This document shows, in pieces, positions 33,349 to 43,072 of a stretch of 51,069 bases of DNA. Below the pieces are notes generated by a model. It was not told the DNA's origin, did not search any database, and saw nothing but the letters and a program-made list of their open reading frames with translations. The DNA comes from an uncultured Acetatifactor sp. (lineage in GTDB: Bacteria; Bacillota; Clostridia; Lachnospirales; Lachnospiraceae). Numbering within the stretch: position 1 is the stretch's first letter; every line of letters starts with the position of its first letter. The translations under genes were made by a program, and so were the position numbers. Location of the stretch: the NCBI GenBank assembly GCA_947630715.1, contig CANRIP010000021.1, forward strand, positions 1 to 51,069, given 5' to 3'.

Positions 33349-34287
33349 TCACGGCCCCTCCTGCCGAAACCCGCGCCGCCCTCCCACCGCCAGCTTCATC
33401 AGAAGATTCAAGCCAAACACCGCCAGAAGCAACACGCATCCAATGCCGCAGGCCGTATCGTACCGCCCGTCCTGCAGTTGCAGATACAGTTCCACGCTCA
33501 AGGTGCCGCCGCTTTCCCGGATCTTACCGGCCAGTTGTCTCAGAAAGCCGAAAACGCCTCCTCCGGAGGCGGGAAGACGCCGGCCGCTGCCCGCCGTAAA
33601 CAAAAGCGCCGCCGATTCCCCCAGGATTCTTCCCGCCGCCAGAATCACTCCCGACCGGATGCCCGGCCTGGAGGCAGGCAGAAGAACGGTCCGTATCATA
33701 TACCACCTGGAAGCCCCCAGCCCCAGAGCAGCATCCCGCATACTTTCGGGCACCGCCCGCAGCGCCTCCTGTGTGCTGCGCACAATAAGCGGCAGCACCA
33801 TCAGCGCAAGAGTGAGCGCCCCGGTCAGCAGCGAGTATCCAAGCCCCAGCGTTTCGCCGAAAAACGTCATGCCGAACAGCCCGAAAATCACGGAGGGAAT
33901 GCCCGCCATCGTCTCCGTTGCCAGCTCCGCCAGCGCCGCCGTCCTTCCCGTCCCCGCGTATTCGTTCAGATAAACCGCCGCCCCCACGCCCACCGGCACC
34001 GCCGCGGCCAGCGTCAGCGCCGCCACGCAGACGGTATTCACAAGATTCCCGCCAATGCCCGCCGTCCTGGCAAGAGCGCTGGACGCGGTTGTGAGAAACT
34101 GCCGGGAAAGGACGCCCAGTCCCCCCTGTAACACATAACCGGCCACGCTGGCCAGCACCATCAGGGAGACGGAAACAGCCCCGTAGACCGCCGCCTGCAC
34201 AAATGTCTCCCACAGGCGGATTCTTTTCTGATACAACGTTTGTCCTGCCACAGTCCGTTCCCTCCCGTTCCCGTTTTCCGGGGACAT
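33349..34287 (-). CDS. pstA: Phosphate ABC transporter permease PstA
   Basis: A 312-residue permease with six membrane helices. The binding-protein-dependent transport motif is [16 protein letters not shown], with [24 protein letters not shown] as the EAA loop that contacts PstB. It follows pstC by 3 bases and precedes pstB by 35. Strong GC bias at third positions as in pstC. Confidence 0.93.
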   Translation of the reverse strand: MSPENGNGRERTVAGQTLYQKRIRLWETFVQAAVYGAVSVSLMVLASVAGYVLQGGLGVLSRQFLTTASSALARTAGIGGNLVNTVCVAALTLAAAVPVGVGAAVYLNEYAGTGRTAALAELATETMAGIPSVIFGLFGMTFFGETLGLGYSLLTGALTLALMVLPLIVRSTQEALRAVPESMRDAALGLGASRWYMIRTVLLPASRPGIRSGVILAAGRILGESAALLFTAGSGRRLPASGGGVFGFLRQLAGKIRESGGTLSVELYLQLQDGRYDTACGIGCVLLLAVFGLNLLMKLAVGGRRGFRQEGP

Positions 34288-34290
34288 CGG

Positions 34291-35274
34291 TCAGGGCCCT
34301 TCCCCACAGCGCTTTCGCAGTCTGCCGATCACCGCCCCGTGGAGGAAAAAGAGAAACAAAAACAGCGCCAGGCCGATGAAAAACAGCGCCTGTCTGTGGA
34401 CGCCGGAAGCGTATCCCATCTCGCCGGCGACCGCGGTGGTCAGAAAGCGCACCGACCGAAACGGAAACGGCGCGTTCACGCTGCCGCCGGAAACCAGCGT
34501 GATCGCCATGGTTTCCCCCAGAGCCCGCCCCAGCCCCAGAACGCAGGCCGTCAAAATACCGGAGCCCGCCTCCGGCAGCACGGCGCGGAATACGGTCTGG
34601 ATGCGGGAGCCCCCCAGCGCCAGGGAGGCCTCCCTGATTCCGGGATCCACCCCCCGGATGGAAACCTCACTGAACTCGATCACCGTGGGAAGGATCATCA
34701 CCGCCAGAACCAATGAGGCGGAGAGCAGATTGGCGCCCCCCGTAAACCGGTGGCCGGGGGAATGCCGGAACAAAAACAGCTCCAGCCGGTACACCGCAGG
34801 ATTCAGCAGTCTGATTCCCACCAGTCCGTAGAGGACGGACGGAATGCCCGCCATCAGCTCCACACCCTGTCTCACCGCGCCGGCGGCCCTTTTCCCCGCC
34901 GTCTCCGCCAAAAAAACCGCCGTCAGGATCCCCACCGGAATGCCGAGAAGGGCCGCAAGCCCCGTTCCCGCCAGGGTGGTCAGAGCCATCGAGAGGATGC
35001 CGTACCGTGGGGTTTCGCCGCAGGGATCCCACCGAGCCGTAAACAAAAGCTCCGCAAGGCCCGCCCGGAAGACGGCGGGCGCTCCTTCTTTGACCAGATA
35101 AAAAGCCATCAGCGCCACTGCCAACAGCAGGAGCAACGCGCACAGGCCCGATGCCTCCCGCGCCGCTCTTTCCGCCTTTTTTGCTCGTTCCGCTCTATCC
35201 TCTTTTCTCCCTCCTACCCCGCTTTGGGGGCCAGATCCCCTTCCGCCGGATCTGCCGCCGTCCTCAGGCCTCAT
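34291..35274 (-). CDS. pstC: Phosphate ABC transporter permease PstC
   Basis: A 327-residue permease, six helices, with MAGIPSVLYGLVG and the EAA loop ASLALGGSRIQTVFRAVLPE. The start is ATG 35272-35274, whose ATGA overlaps the pstS stop and has AGGGAG upstream; a frame open from 35394 runs inside pstS and lacks family resemblance. The N-terminal tail (about 35 residues) is rich in Gly, Arg and Lys before the first helix. Confidence 0.93.
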   Translation of the reverse strand: MRPEDGGRSGGRGSGPQSGVGGRKEDRAERAKKAERAAREASGLCALLLLLAVALMAFYLVKEGAPAVFRAGLAELLFTARWDPCGETPRYGILSMALTTLAGTGLAALLGIPVGILTAVFLAETAGKRAAGAVRQGVELMAGIPSVLYGLVGIRLLNPAVYRLELFLFRHSPGHRFTGGANLLSASLVLAVMILPTVIEFSEVSIRGVDPGIREASLALGGSRIQTVFRAVLPEAGSGILTACVLGLGRALGETMAITLVSGGSVNAPFPFRSVRFLTTAVAGEMGYASGVHRQALFFIGLALFLFLFFLHGAVIGRLRKRCGEGP

Positions 35275-36122
35275 AAGCTCCCTTCCTCCGCCGGGATGAG
35301 CCCCAGGGAGACGGCGATCCCGCGTCCTTCCTCTCCCAGCACATACCGAAACCAGTCCTGCACCAGTTCGCTCTGCCCCGGGACGTCTCCCCACGTGACC
35401 ATGCAGAAAGGGCTGTACAGCGGATACGCCTCGTTTCGGATCCCGGCCTCTGTGGGCGTTTCCCCGTCCACCTGAAGCACCGTCACCGTCTCATCCGCCG
35501 TTTCCAGGCCGATATAGCCAATCGCCCCCGGCGTGAAGGCCACCCTTGCCCTGACCGCCCCGGAGCTGTTTAACTCATTTCCATAGGCGCACCGCCCCCG
35601 GATCCCAAGAGCCTGCTCGAACACGCTCCTGATGCCCGAGCCCGCCTCCCTTCCCACGGTTACCACGGGAAGATCCGGGCCGCCCAGCTCCGACCAGTTC
35701 CGAATCTCCCCCGTATAAATGCCGGCGAGCTGTTCTCTGGTCAGATTTTTCACCGGGTTGGAGGGATCCACACACACCGCCACCGCCTCCCAGGCCACCA
35801 CCGTTTCCACCGCCCCCCGGGCCTGTTCCTCCGCGGTCAGCGGGCGGGACGAATTTCCGATATCCGCCGTATGGGCCAGCGCCGCCTCGATGCCCGCCGA
35901 CGACCCCAGGGATTCCGCCCACACATGAACCTGAGGGTTGTGTTCCATGTACCCTTCCGCCAGGGCCAGCGCATAGGTTTCCATGGAGCTGCTCCCCACC
36001 ATCAAAATTCTGCCGGACGTCTGCCCGATGGGGTCTTTTTCCCCTTCCGGCGCCTGTAACGCCCCCAGGACAAAAAACGCCGCTCCGGCCAACGCCAGCA
36101 CCCTGCCCATGTTTCGATTCAT
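35271..36122 (-). CDS. pstS: Phosphate-binding protein PstS
   Basis: A 283-residue substrate-binding protein. Phosphate-site motifs are VGSSSMETYA near the N-terminus, DIGNSSRPLTAEE and VTVGREAGSGIRSVFE. It has an N-terminal hydrophobic segment (about 6-22) but no cysteine for lipid attachment in the first 90 residues, unlike most Gram-positive PstS lipoproteins. The only possible cleavage site, ALQA before a proline, is poor, so the protein may stay anchored by an uncleaved helix. It is the first pst gene and follows the amidase by 22 bases. Confidence 0.92.
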   Translation of the reverse strand: MNRNMGRVLALAGAAFFVLGALQAPEGEKDPIGQTSGRILMVGSSSMETYALALAEGYMEHNPQVHVWAESLGSSAGIEAALAHTADIGNSSRPLTAEEQARGAVETVVAWEAVAVCVDPSNPVKNLTREQLAGIYTGEIRNWSELGGPDLPVVTVGREAGSGIRSVFEQALGIRGRCAYGNELNSSGAVRARVAFTPGAIGYIGLETADETVTVLQVDGETPTEAGIRNEAYPLYSPFCMVTWGDVPGQSELVQDWFRYVLGEEGRGIAVSLGLIPAEEGSL

Positions 36123-36144
36123 ACCGTTTCTCCGCCCAGGCGTT

Positions 36145-36669
36145 TCAGACCGTTTCCAGGATCCCGTCCGCTATCGCCTGCGCCGTCTCTGAAAACCGCT
36201 GGTCAAACAGCCTGTTATCTTCTTCCGAGTCCAGAAACCCCACCTCCAAAAGCACCGCCGGCATCTGGGTGCGGCGCAGTACGGCCAGATCCCTGCGCTC
36301 CTCCACCCCCAGATTGTCGAATCCCACCGCCGCCAGACGTTCGTTGAGATTGTCCGCCAGCCGCCTGGCCTCGCCGAAACGGTCATAGACCAGCGCCTCC
36401 ACACCCGCATACTGGTTCGGATAGGTACCGGCATTTCTGTGAATGGAAATGAAATAATCCCCTCCGGCCGCGTTTCCTTCCAGCGCCTTCTGCACAGGGG
36501 ATTCGTACACATCCTCCGTCCGGGTGTAATAAACGTCCCTGCCCCTTTCCTCCAGGATCCGCCCCACGGCGAGAACCAGAGCCAGCGCATCGTCCTTTTC
36601 CAGCCTGCCCTGGTAAGAGGCGCCCGGGTTTCCTCCGCCGTGTCCCGCGTCAAGTACAATCAAAGCCAT
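36145..36669 (-). CDS. N-acetylmuramoyl-L-alanine amidase (Amidase_3)
   Basis: A 174-residue zinc amidase consisting only of the catalytic domain: LDAGHGGGNPGA (first zinc histidine), the following RLEKDDA glutamate, FISIHRNAG (second histidine) and VLLEVGFLDSEED near the end. It would cut between MurNAc and L-Ala of peptidoglycan. The start is ATG 36667-36669 with GAGG upstream; the extra N-terminus of the longer frame (from 36792) is not signal-peptide-like. No secretion signal or wall-binding domain is visible, so it looks like a lysin-type or cytoplasmic form. It sits just upstream of pstS on the same strand and likely shares its transcript. Confidence 0.85.
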   Translation of the reverse strand: MALIVLDAGHGGGNPGASYQGRLEKDDALALVLAVGRILEERGRDVYYTRTEDVYESPVQKALEGNAAGGDYFISIHRNAGTYPNQYAGVEALVYDRFGEARRLADNLNERLAAVGFDNLGVEERRDLAVLRRTQMPAVLLEVGFLDSEEDNRLFDQRFSETAQAIADGILETV

Positions 36670-36732
36670 AACTGCCGCCTCACTGTCTGTTCTCTTTATC
36701 ATATGCGGCAGGAAAATCCTTAAAACAGGAAA

Positions 36733-36761
36733 TTGCATCTTTCCGGGATTTCTGTTAAACT
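36733..36761 (+). promoter_or_regulatory. Promoter of the small membrane protein gene
   Basis: TTGCAT (36733-36738), 17-base spacer, TAAACT (36756-36761). The leader contains a 7-bp stem (36775-36781 with 36797-36803) that ends 5 bases before the AGGAGG ribosome site. Confidence 0.5.
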
Positions 36762-36824
36762 GAAACCAAAAAGAAACAGCCCGTCTCTCCAAAACAGGCT
36801 GTTACTCAGGAGGGCCAAACGCCG

Positions 36825-37160
36825 ATGAAAAAAAGAATCCTCAATTACCGCAGTCAGATCGACCGTCTTTTAGAAAACCCGGACGCCGGGACGGACTGGG
36901 AAAAGGTACGGAACGAACATCTGACCCAGATCGCCTTCTTTCAGCATGAACGGCTGATCCATCTGATCGTTACGGCTTTAACCGCCGTCCTGCTTCTGAT
37001 GTGCGTGGGCATCGCTCTCATCGCCGGGGAGCCCTCGCTGTTCCTGCCGGCCGTTCCCCTCTTTCTGCTGCTTGTCCCCTATCTGTTTCATTATTATCTG
37101 CTGGAAAACGAGGTGCAGAAAATGTACGGGCAGTATGATCGGATGACCGCAAAAATCTAA
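36825..37160 (+). CDS. Small two-helix membrane protein
   Basis: A 111-residue protein: charged N-terminus (about 1-42), two adjacent membrane helices (about 43-66 and 70-90), and a short C-terminal tail (ENEVQKMYGQYDRMTAKI). A strong ribosome site (CAGGAGG) and its own promoter support expression. No family or function recognised. It is divergent from the amidase-pst group and convergent with the ABC exporter. Confidence 0.7.
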   Translation: MKKRILNYRSQIDRLLENPDAGTDWEKVRNEHLTQIAFFQHERLIHLIVTALTAVLLLMCVGIALIAGEPSLFLPAVPLFLLLVPYLFHYYLLENEVQKMYGQYDRMTAKI

Positions 37161-37228
37161 AGGGCGCTGTCCCGTCCCCCATCCCATCGGCCCGCCGGAA
37201 ACGCTCCCATCCCTTAGAGTCCGTTTTT

Positions 37229-39031
37229 TTACCCTGCAAACTGGCTGTTGTACAGTTCCGCGTAAAAGCCTCCCCGCTGAAGCAGCGTCTCATGACTGCC
37301 CTGTTCCACCACGTTTCCGTCCTTCATGACCAAAATCACGTCCGCCTCCCTGATGGTGGACAGCCGGTGCGCCACAATAAAGCTGGTTCTGCCCTCCATC
37401 ATACCGGCAAAGGCGTTTTGAATTTTTAACTCCGTCCTGGTATCGATGGAAGACGTGGCCTCATCCAGAATTAACATGGGCGGCAGGCACAGCATCACCC
37501 TGGCGATACACAAAAGCTGTTTCTGTCCCTGGGAAAGACTGCCCCCGTCCTCCGAAATCACCGTGTCATATCCCTGGGGCAGCCGCTTGATAAAGCTGTG
37601 GGCATGGGCCGCTTTGGCCGCCTGTTCCACCTCCTCCTGCGTCGCGTCCGGCTTTCCCATGGAGATATTGTCCCGAATGGTTCCGGCCCGGAGCCAGGTT
37701 TCCTGAAGAACCATGCCATAGCTGGTGCGCAGGCTCCCCCGGGTAATGTCCCGCACATTCCGTCCGTCCACCCGGATACTGCCGCTGTCCGTATCGTAAA
37801 ACCGCATTAATAGGTTGATTACCGTCGTTTTGCCGCAGCCGGTGGGCCCTACAATGGCGATCCTCTGCCCGGGTTTCACCTTCAGATTGAAATCCTGGAT
37901 CAGCTTTTTGTCCGGGGTATAGCTGAAATACACGTTCTCCAGCTCCACATTCCCCCGGGCGTCCTTCAGCACATAGGCCTCCGGACGGTCAGGCTCCTGA
38001 GGGCGTTCCTCGATCAGTTCAAAAATTCTGGCGGCGCAGGCCAGGGCGTTCTGCAGCTCCGTCACCACCCCCGAGATCTCGTTAAAGGGCCTGGTATACT
38101 GGTTCGCGTAGCTTAAAAAGCAGGAGAGGCGTCCCACGCTGATCACCCCCCGGATGGCCGCGAAAGCGCCGAAAACGCCCACTCCCGCATACACCAGGCT
38201 GTTGACAAACCGGGTGACAGGATTGGTGATAGAGGAAAAAAACACGGCTTTTTGTGAACACTCCTCCAATCTTTGATTGGTTCCGGCAAACCGCCGGCTC
38301 ACCGCCTTTTCCTGGGAAAAGGCTTTTACGATTTTCTGGCCGCTGATCATCTCCTCGATCAGAGCTGTCTGTTCCCCTCTGGTACGGGACTGGGCCTGAA
38401 ACATGGAATAAGTCCTGACCGCGATGAATCTGGCCGCCAGAATGGACAACGGCGTAACGCAGATCACCAGAAGAGCGATAGGGATATTGACGGCCAGCAT
38501 AAAGACCAGCGTTCCCAGGATCGTCAAAACGCCGGTAAACAGTTGGGTAAAGCCCATGAGAAGACCGTCCGCAAAGGTGTCCACATCCGCGATGACACGG
38601 CTGACGATATCCCCGCCGGCGTGTGTGTCCAGATATTTTAAGGGCAGCTCCGAGAGCCTGTGAAAAGCGTCCTCCCGGATATCCTTCACCACATGATAGG
38701 TGATATGGTTATTGCAGACCGACAGGATCCACCCGGCCAGGGCGGACAGAACCATAGCCGTCCCGATCTTTCCCAGGGTCACAAACAGCGCCTGAAAATC
38801 CACCTGTCCCGGCCCCACCAAAAGATCCACCGCATCTCCGGTCAAAATAGGCACATACAGCGTCAGAAACACCGACGCCGCCGCCAAAAGCAGGGACATT
38901 CCCACCATCCCCCAATATTTCCTCAGATACGAAAGCACCTTGGACAATACCGCCCTCTGGCTGTACGTCCTCGCGGAAACGTCCTGTTTCCCGGTAGTCT
39001 TCCCTGGTTTGTCCCGCTTATCTGCCGCCAT
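37229..39031 (-). CDS. ABC exporter half-transporter, catalytically complete subunit
   Basis: A 600-residue type IV exporter subunit with six N-terminal helices (about 30-330) and an ATPase domain: Walker A GPTGCGKTT (about 393), signature LSQGQKQLL and Walker B with catalytic glutamate ILDEATSSID (about 522). Its start overlaps the upstream ABC gene by 14 bases. Together they resemble heterodimeric multidrug exporters of the LmrCD/BmrCD group; the substrate is not known. Confidence 0.92.
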   Translation of the reverse strand: MAADKRDKPGKTTGKQDVSARTYSQRAVLSKVLSYLRKYWGMVGMSLLLAAASVFLTLYVPILTGDAVDLLVGPGQVDFQALFVTLGKIGTAMVLSALAGWILSVCNNHITYHVVKDIREDAFHRLSELPLKYLDTHAGGDIVSRVIADVDTFADGLLMGFTQLFTGVLTILGTLVFMLAVNIPIALLVICVTPLSILAARFIAVRTYSMFQAQSRTRGEQTALIEEMISGQKIVKAFSQEKAVSRRFAGTNQRLEECSQKAVFFSSITNPVTRFVNSLVYAGVGVFGAFAAIRGVISVGRLSCFLSYANQYTRPFNEISGVVTELQNALACAARIFELIEERPQEPDRPEAYVLKDARGNVELENVYFSYTPDKKLIQDFNLKVKPGQRIAIVGPTGCGKTTVINLLMRFYDTDSGSIRVDGRNVRDITRGSLRTSYGMVLQETWLRAGTIRDNISMGKPDATQEEVEQAAKAAHAHSFIKRLPQGYDTVISEDGGSLSQGQKQLLCIARVMLCLPPMLILDEATSSIDTRTELKIQNAFAGMMEGRTSFIVAHRLSTIREADVILVMKDGNVVEQGSHETLLQRGGFYAELYNSQFAG

Positions 39032-40799
39032 TGCCCACTCCCCCTTTCCCCGCCCGGGGGCTTTGTGCCCTTTCCTCCGGATACTGGGAGTAATAGATTT
39101 CCCGGTATACGCCGCAGTTCTCCATCAGTTCCTCATGGGTGCCGATGCCCGCCATCTCCCCGTCATCCAGCACAATGATCCTGTCCGCGTGGCGGATGGA
39201 GGAAGCGCGCTGGGAAACAAGAAAGGTGGTAGTCTCCCCCTTCAGGGTTTTCAAGGCTTCCCTGAGCCTTGCCTCTGTGGCGTAATCCAGGGCGGAGGCG
39301 CTGTCGTCCAGAATCAAAATCTCCGGCCTTCCCACCAGGGCTCTGGCGACGGTAAGACGCTGTCTCTGCCCGCCGGAAAAGTTTTTTCCACCCTGAGAAA
39401 CCGGGGCGTCCAGTCCCCCTTCCTTCCCTTCCGCCACCTCCTTGGCCTGCGCCAGAGAAAGCGCCCGCCACATTTCCTCCTCCGTGGCGTCGGGCTTTCC
39501 CCATTGCAGGTTGCTTCGGATCGTTCCCTGAAACAGCGCCGCCTTCTGAGGCGCCACGCCGATCCTCTTTCTCAGCTCCCCCTCCGGCATCCGGCGCACA
39601 TCCCGCCCCTCCAGCCGAACCGCTCCCTCCGTGGCGTCATAAAATCCGGGGATCAGATTGACCAGAGAGGTTTTGCCGGAACCCGTGCCGCCGATGATCC
39701 CCACGGTATCCCCTCTGTTCACGCGGAAATGAATGTCATGGAGCGCCTCCGCCCCCGCGTCCGCGTAAGTGAGGGAAACGTGATCGAATTCCAGAAACGG
39801 CGCGCCGGGCACGGCCTCGTTTGCCTCCCGGAGTCCCTCGTCCCTGATTTCCGTGGGATTCTGGATGTCAAACACCGCCGCCACTCTGTCCGCACAGGCC
39901 AGGGACTTTGTAACCGTAATAATCAGGTTGGCCAGTTTCACCAGTTCCACCAGGATCTGGGACATATAATTGACGATTGCCACAACCTGGCCCTGGGTCA
40001 GATTGCCGCAGTTTACCTGAACCGCCCCCGTGTAGATGAGAGCGATCACCGCCCCGTTGACAATCACATAGGTAGCCGGATTCATAATGGCGCTGATCTT
40101 GCCCGCAAAGGTCTGGCTGTGGGTCAGCGCTTTCGTGCGGGCGCGGAACCGTCCTTCCTCCTCCTGTTCCTGATGGAAAGCCCGGATCACACGGACGCCG
40201 GTCAGGTTCTCCCTGGTAAGCCCCAGCACCCTGTCCAGCTCCGTCTGCACTTTCCGGTACAGCGGCATCGTCCAGGCCATAATGCCGAACACCGCCAGCG
40301 CCATCAACGGAATGGCCACCACAAAAATCAACGCGCTCTTTGCGTCGATGGTAAACGCCATGATCACAGAGCCAAACACAATCACGGGAGAGCGCAGAAA
40401 CAGCCTGAGGACCATGTTGACGCCGGACTGCACCTGATTGATATCGCTGGTCATACGGGTGATCAGCGTGGATGTCCCGATCCGGTCGATATTGGTAAAA
40501 TTCAGGCTTTGAATATGATCGAACAGCGCCTGCCGAAGCTTTGCGGAAAAGCCCACCGCAGCCTTTGCCGCAAAATACTGGGCCGTGACGGAAGCCGCAA
40601 GCCCGACCAGGGCCAGTGCCGCCAGACAGGCCCCCATCCCGGCGATATAGCCCCAGTCGTTTTGAGAAATGCCCCGGTCGATGATGCCCGCCATCACCAG
40701 CGGCACCAGCAGCTCAAACGCCGCCTCCAGCAGCTTAAACAGAGGCGCCAGAATCGATTCCTTCCGATATTCGGACAGATAGCGAAACAGTTTTTTCAT
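39018..40799 (-). CDS. ABC exporter half-transporter with degenerate catalytic site
   Basis: A 593-residue partner subunit: six helices (about 15-300), Walker A GGTGSGKTS (about 366), signature FSGGQRQRL, and Walker B ILDDSASALD (about 496), where aspartate replaces the catalytic glutamate. This is the standard mark of the non-hydrolysing site in heterodimeric exporters and supports pairing with the next gene. It begins 25 bases after the phosphopantetheinyl transferase gene. Confidence 0.92.
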   Translation of the reverse strand: MKKLFRYLSEYRKESILAPLFKLLEAAFELLVPLVMAGIIDRGISQNDWGYIAGMGACLAALALVGLAASVTAQYFAAKAAVGFSAKLRQALFDHIQSLNFTNIDRIGTSTLITRMTSDINQVQSGVNMVLRLFLRSPVIVFGSVIMAFTIDAKSALIFVVAIPLMALAVFGIMAWTMPLYRKVQTELDRVLGLTRENLTGVRVIRAFHQEQEEEGRFRARTKALTHSQTFAGKISAIMNPATYVIVNGAVIALIYTGAVQVNCGNLTQGQVVAIVNYMSQILVELVKLANLIITVTKSLACADRVAAVFDIQNPTEIRDEGLREANEAVPGAPFLEFDHVSLTYADAGAEALHDIHFRVNRGDTVGIIGGTGSGKTSLVNLIPGFYDATEGAVRLEGRDVRRMPEGELRKRIGVAPQKAALFQGTIRSNLQWGKPDATEEEMWRALSLAQAKEVAEGKEGGLDAPVSQGGKNFSGGQRQRLTVARALVGRPEILILDDSASALDYATEARLREALKTLKGETTTFLVSQRASSIRHADRIIVLDDGEMAGIGTHEELMENCGVYREIYYSQYPEERAQSPRAGKGGVGNGGR

Positions 40800-40824
40800 C
40801 CGATCCTTGTTCCCTTTCTCCTTT

Positions 40825-41580
40825 TCATGCGGGGAATGCCTTTTCCGGCGTCTTTCGTCCCGCTGTTTCCTCCCGCCGGCAGAGGGCGATCCGATACCCT
40901 TGGGGCCTGTCCCATTCCTGCCACAGAAGCGTCTCCCCCGTCCCAGGCAGGCTTTCCCGCCGCAGCGCGCCCCCAGGTTTTCCTTCCTCCGCCCCGGGCA
41001 GCAGATTCTGTCCGATCACCCCGGGCAGCCCTTCTCCCAGCAGTTTCCCGTAGGCTTCCTTGCGGGCCCAGAGCCGGAAAAACAATTCCCGTCTCCGCCC
41101 TTCTTCCAAATCCCGCAGAGCCCGGACTTCCTCTGGGGCAAAAAAACGTTCCCCCAGCCGGATCGGATCCGCCGCCGTACATTTCTGGATATCCGCGCCG
41201 ATCTCCTGATCCCCAAAGGCGCATAGCACATATCCGCCGGAATGGGACAGATTAAAAAAAAGGGGATACTCCGCCAGATAAGGTTTCCCCTTTTTCCCGT
41301 AATTCAAAACCAGTTCCACCGGCGTTTTCAATCTTTGGAGAAGCTCCTGCACACCCATCTCCTGAACCCCCCGCTCCCTGGTTTTGCCTCCCTCCTGTAC
41401 CGCAAGCTGCAGCAGCAGACCGGCTCCCACGCAGGAGGCGCGGGCACTGGGCTGGCAGATTTTTTCCGCCTTGCCCCGTCTTGCCGAATCCAGTTTTTCC
41501 ATGGCATCCGCCAACTTTTTTTCAGCGCCTTCCCTCTCCAGAAATTCTTCCAGCGAAAGCAGATAGCAGCCGTTTCCCAT
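40825..41580 (-). CDS. 4'-phosphopantetheinyl transferase superfamily protein (Sfp-like)
   Basis: A 251-residue transferase that would load the phosphopantetheine arm onto a carrier protein. The metal-binding GADIQK and the FFRLWARKEAYGKLLGEG motif (W/KEA) are present, as is an N-terminal half typical of the longer Sfp type rather than AcpS. ATG at 41578-41580 follows GGAGGGG; a 25-residue longer frame lacks family resemblance. No NRPS, PKS or separate carrier gene lies in this window, so its client is elsewhere. It sits between hisS and the ABC exporter on one strand. Confidence 0.87.
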   Translation of the reverse strand: MGNGCYLLSLEEFLEREGAEKKLADAMEKLDSARRGKAEKICQPSARASCVGAGLLLQLAVQEGGKTRERGVQEMGVQELLQRLKTPVELVLNYGKKGKPYLAEYPLFFNLSHSGGYVLCAFGDQEIGADIQKCTAADPIRLGERFFAPEEVRALRDLEEGRRRELFFRLWARKEAYGKLLGEGLPGVIGQNLLPGAEEGKPGGALRRESLPGTGETLLWQEWDRPQGYRIALCRREETAGRKTPEKAFPA

Positions 41581-41657
41581 GTCCCCTCCGCAAAGGCGTT
41601 TTCCGGCGTCCGGCGCCGCCGCAGGGTGTCTTACGCCGGATCCGCCCTCATCCACCG

Positions 41658-42920
41658 TCAGTTTTTCAGCGCCTCTTTGTAAAATTCCACAAACTCCTGA
41701 TAGCCCTCCGCCGTCAACTGTTCCTTCTGGAATTTTTTGTTCTTGTTCATCCTAACCACCAGAACCTGCTCCCCCTTTTTCCGGGCTTCCTGGGCCTTGG
41801 AGATCACTTCCCACAATTTCTGTCCGTCCACGCCCTTCTCCACCAGATACGCCGTCTTCCCCGGCCGATCCGGAATCTGGAACCCGCTCTCCAGCAAGAG
41901 CATCACAATCCGTTCAAACCCGATGGAAAAGCCGCAGGCAGGCGCATCGCTGCCGGTGAATTTCCCCACCATCTTGTCGTAGCGTCCCCCGCCTCCGCAA
42001 CTGCCCCCGAACCCGGGGATGGCAATCTCAAAAATGGGCCCTGTATAATAGGACATGCCCCTTACCAGCGTGGGGTCGAACACCATCCGAAAATCAGCGG
42101 TTTTCGTGTTTTCCACACTGTCGATGATCTCCTGCAGGCCGGTGGCAACGGCCGGATCCAGGACGCCCTCCAGACGATCCGCCAGGAAGGAGACCCCGTT
42201 TGGGGCCGTCTCCAGGCTCCGGTACAGCTCCAGGTATTTTTCCACCGCCTCTTTGGCAAAGCCGTTTCCCAGCAGTTCCTCCTGTACGCCATCCAGCCCA
42301 ATCTTATCCTTCTTATCCAACGTGATGAACACGCTGTCGCAGCCCTCCTCCGGAAAGCCGCTGTAAGCCGCCATGGCCTTTAAAATCCGCCTGTCGTTGA
42401 TCCGGATCTCAAAGCCCTTGAACCCCAGGCGCTCCAGGGTTGTGGTGGCGGCCAGGATCAGCTCGATTTCCGCCAGATTGGAGGGTTCTCCGAAAATATC
42501 GATATCGCACTGCATAAACTGGCGGTACCGCCCTCTCTGGGGCCGTTCCGCCCGAAACACGTTTCCCATCTGCAAAGCCTTAAAGGGGGACGGCAGATGC
42601 GCGGAATTGTTGGAATAATACCGCACCAGGGGAACGGTCAGGTCATAGCGCAGCCCCCCGTCCACCACTTCTTCCTCGGTGGCGGCCTCCGCCACATTCA
42701 GCTTTTCGCCCCTTTTTAAAATTTTGAAAATCAGCTTTTCGTTATCCCCGCCCTGCTTGTTGGTCAGATTGGCAATGCTCTCCACGCAGGGCGTCTCGAT
42801 GGGGGTAAATCCAAACTGTCCGTAGGTTTCCTGAATCACACGGATACAGTAATTCCTGATCTGCATTTCCTCGGGCAGAATATCTCTCATGCCGGTGACC
42901 GGCTTTTTATTTAACGTCAT
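41658..42920 (-). CDS. hisS: Histidyl-tRNA synthetase
   Basis: A 420-residue class II synthetase: motif 2 FRAERPQRGRYRQF, the histidine-binding RGMSYYTGPIFEI and CGGGGRYDKM, and motif 3 GFSIGFERI, followed by the C-terminal anticodon domain. GGAG precedes the ATG. No T-box leader motif was found in the 150 bases upstream. The N-terminus is close to standard (KPVTGMRDILPEEM). Confidence 0.94.
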   Translation of the reverse strand: MTLNKKPVTGMRDILPEEMQIRNYCIRVIQETYGQFGFTPIETPCVESIANLTNKQGGDNEKLIFKILKRGEKLNVAEAATEEEVVDGGLRYDLTVPLVRYYSNNSAHLPSPFKALQMGNVFRAERPQRGRYRQFMQCDIDIFGEPSNLAEIELILAATTTLERLGFKGFEIRINDRRILKAMAAYSGFPEEGCDSVFITLDKKDKIGLDGVQEELLGNGFAKEAVEKYLELYRSLETAPNGVSFLADRLEGVLDPAVATGLQEIIDSVENTKTADFRMVFDPTLVRGMSYYTGPIFEIAIPGFGGSCGGGGRYDKMVGKFTGSDAPACGFSIGFERIVMLLLESGFQIPDRPGKTAYLVEKGVDGQKLWEVISKAQEARKKGEQVLVVRMNKNKKFQKEQLTAEGYQEFVEFYKEALKN

Positions 42921-43072
42921 CTTTCACTCCGTTTCCGCGCTGTTTGCCGTGGCCGTTCCCTTTGTGCCGTGCAGCGCCCAGGCACAAATTCCGGAGGGAA
43001 GGTTTTCCCCTTCCGTCCCGCCATCCTCCATGCTTTCCGGTCTTTTCCACGCCGCGGGATACAGGATGCGGC

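Noticed and set aside
42921..43072. T-box leader upstream of hisS
   Set aside because: No T-box consensus (GGTGG-ACCGCG type) or antiterminator stem was found in the 150 available bases.
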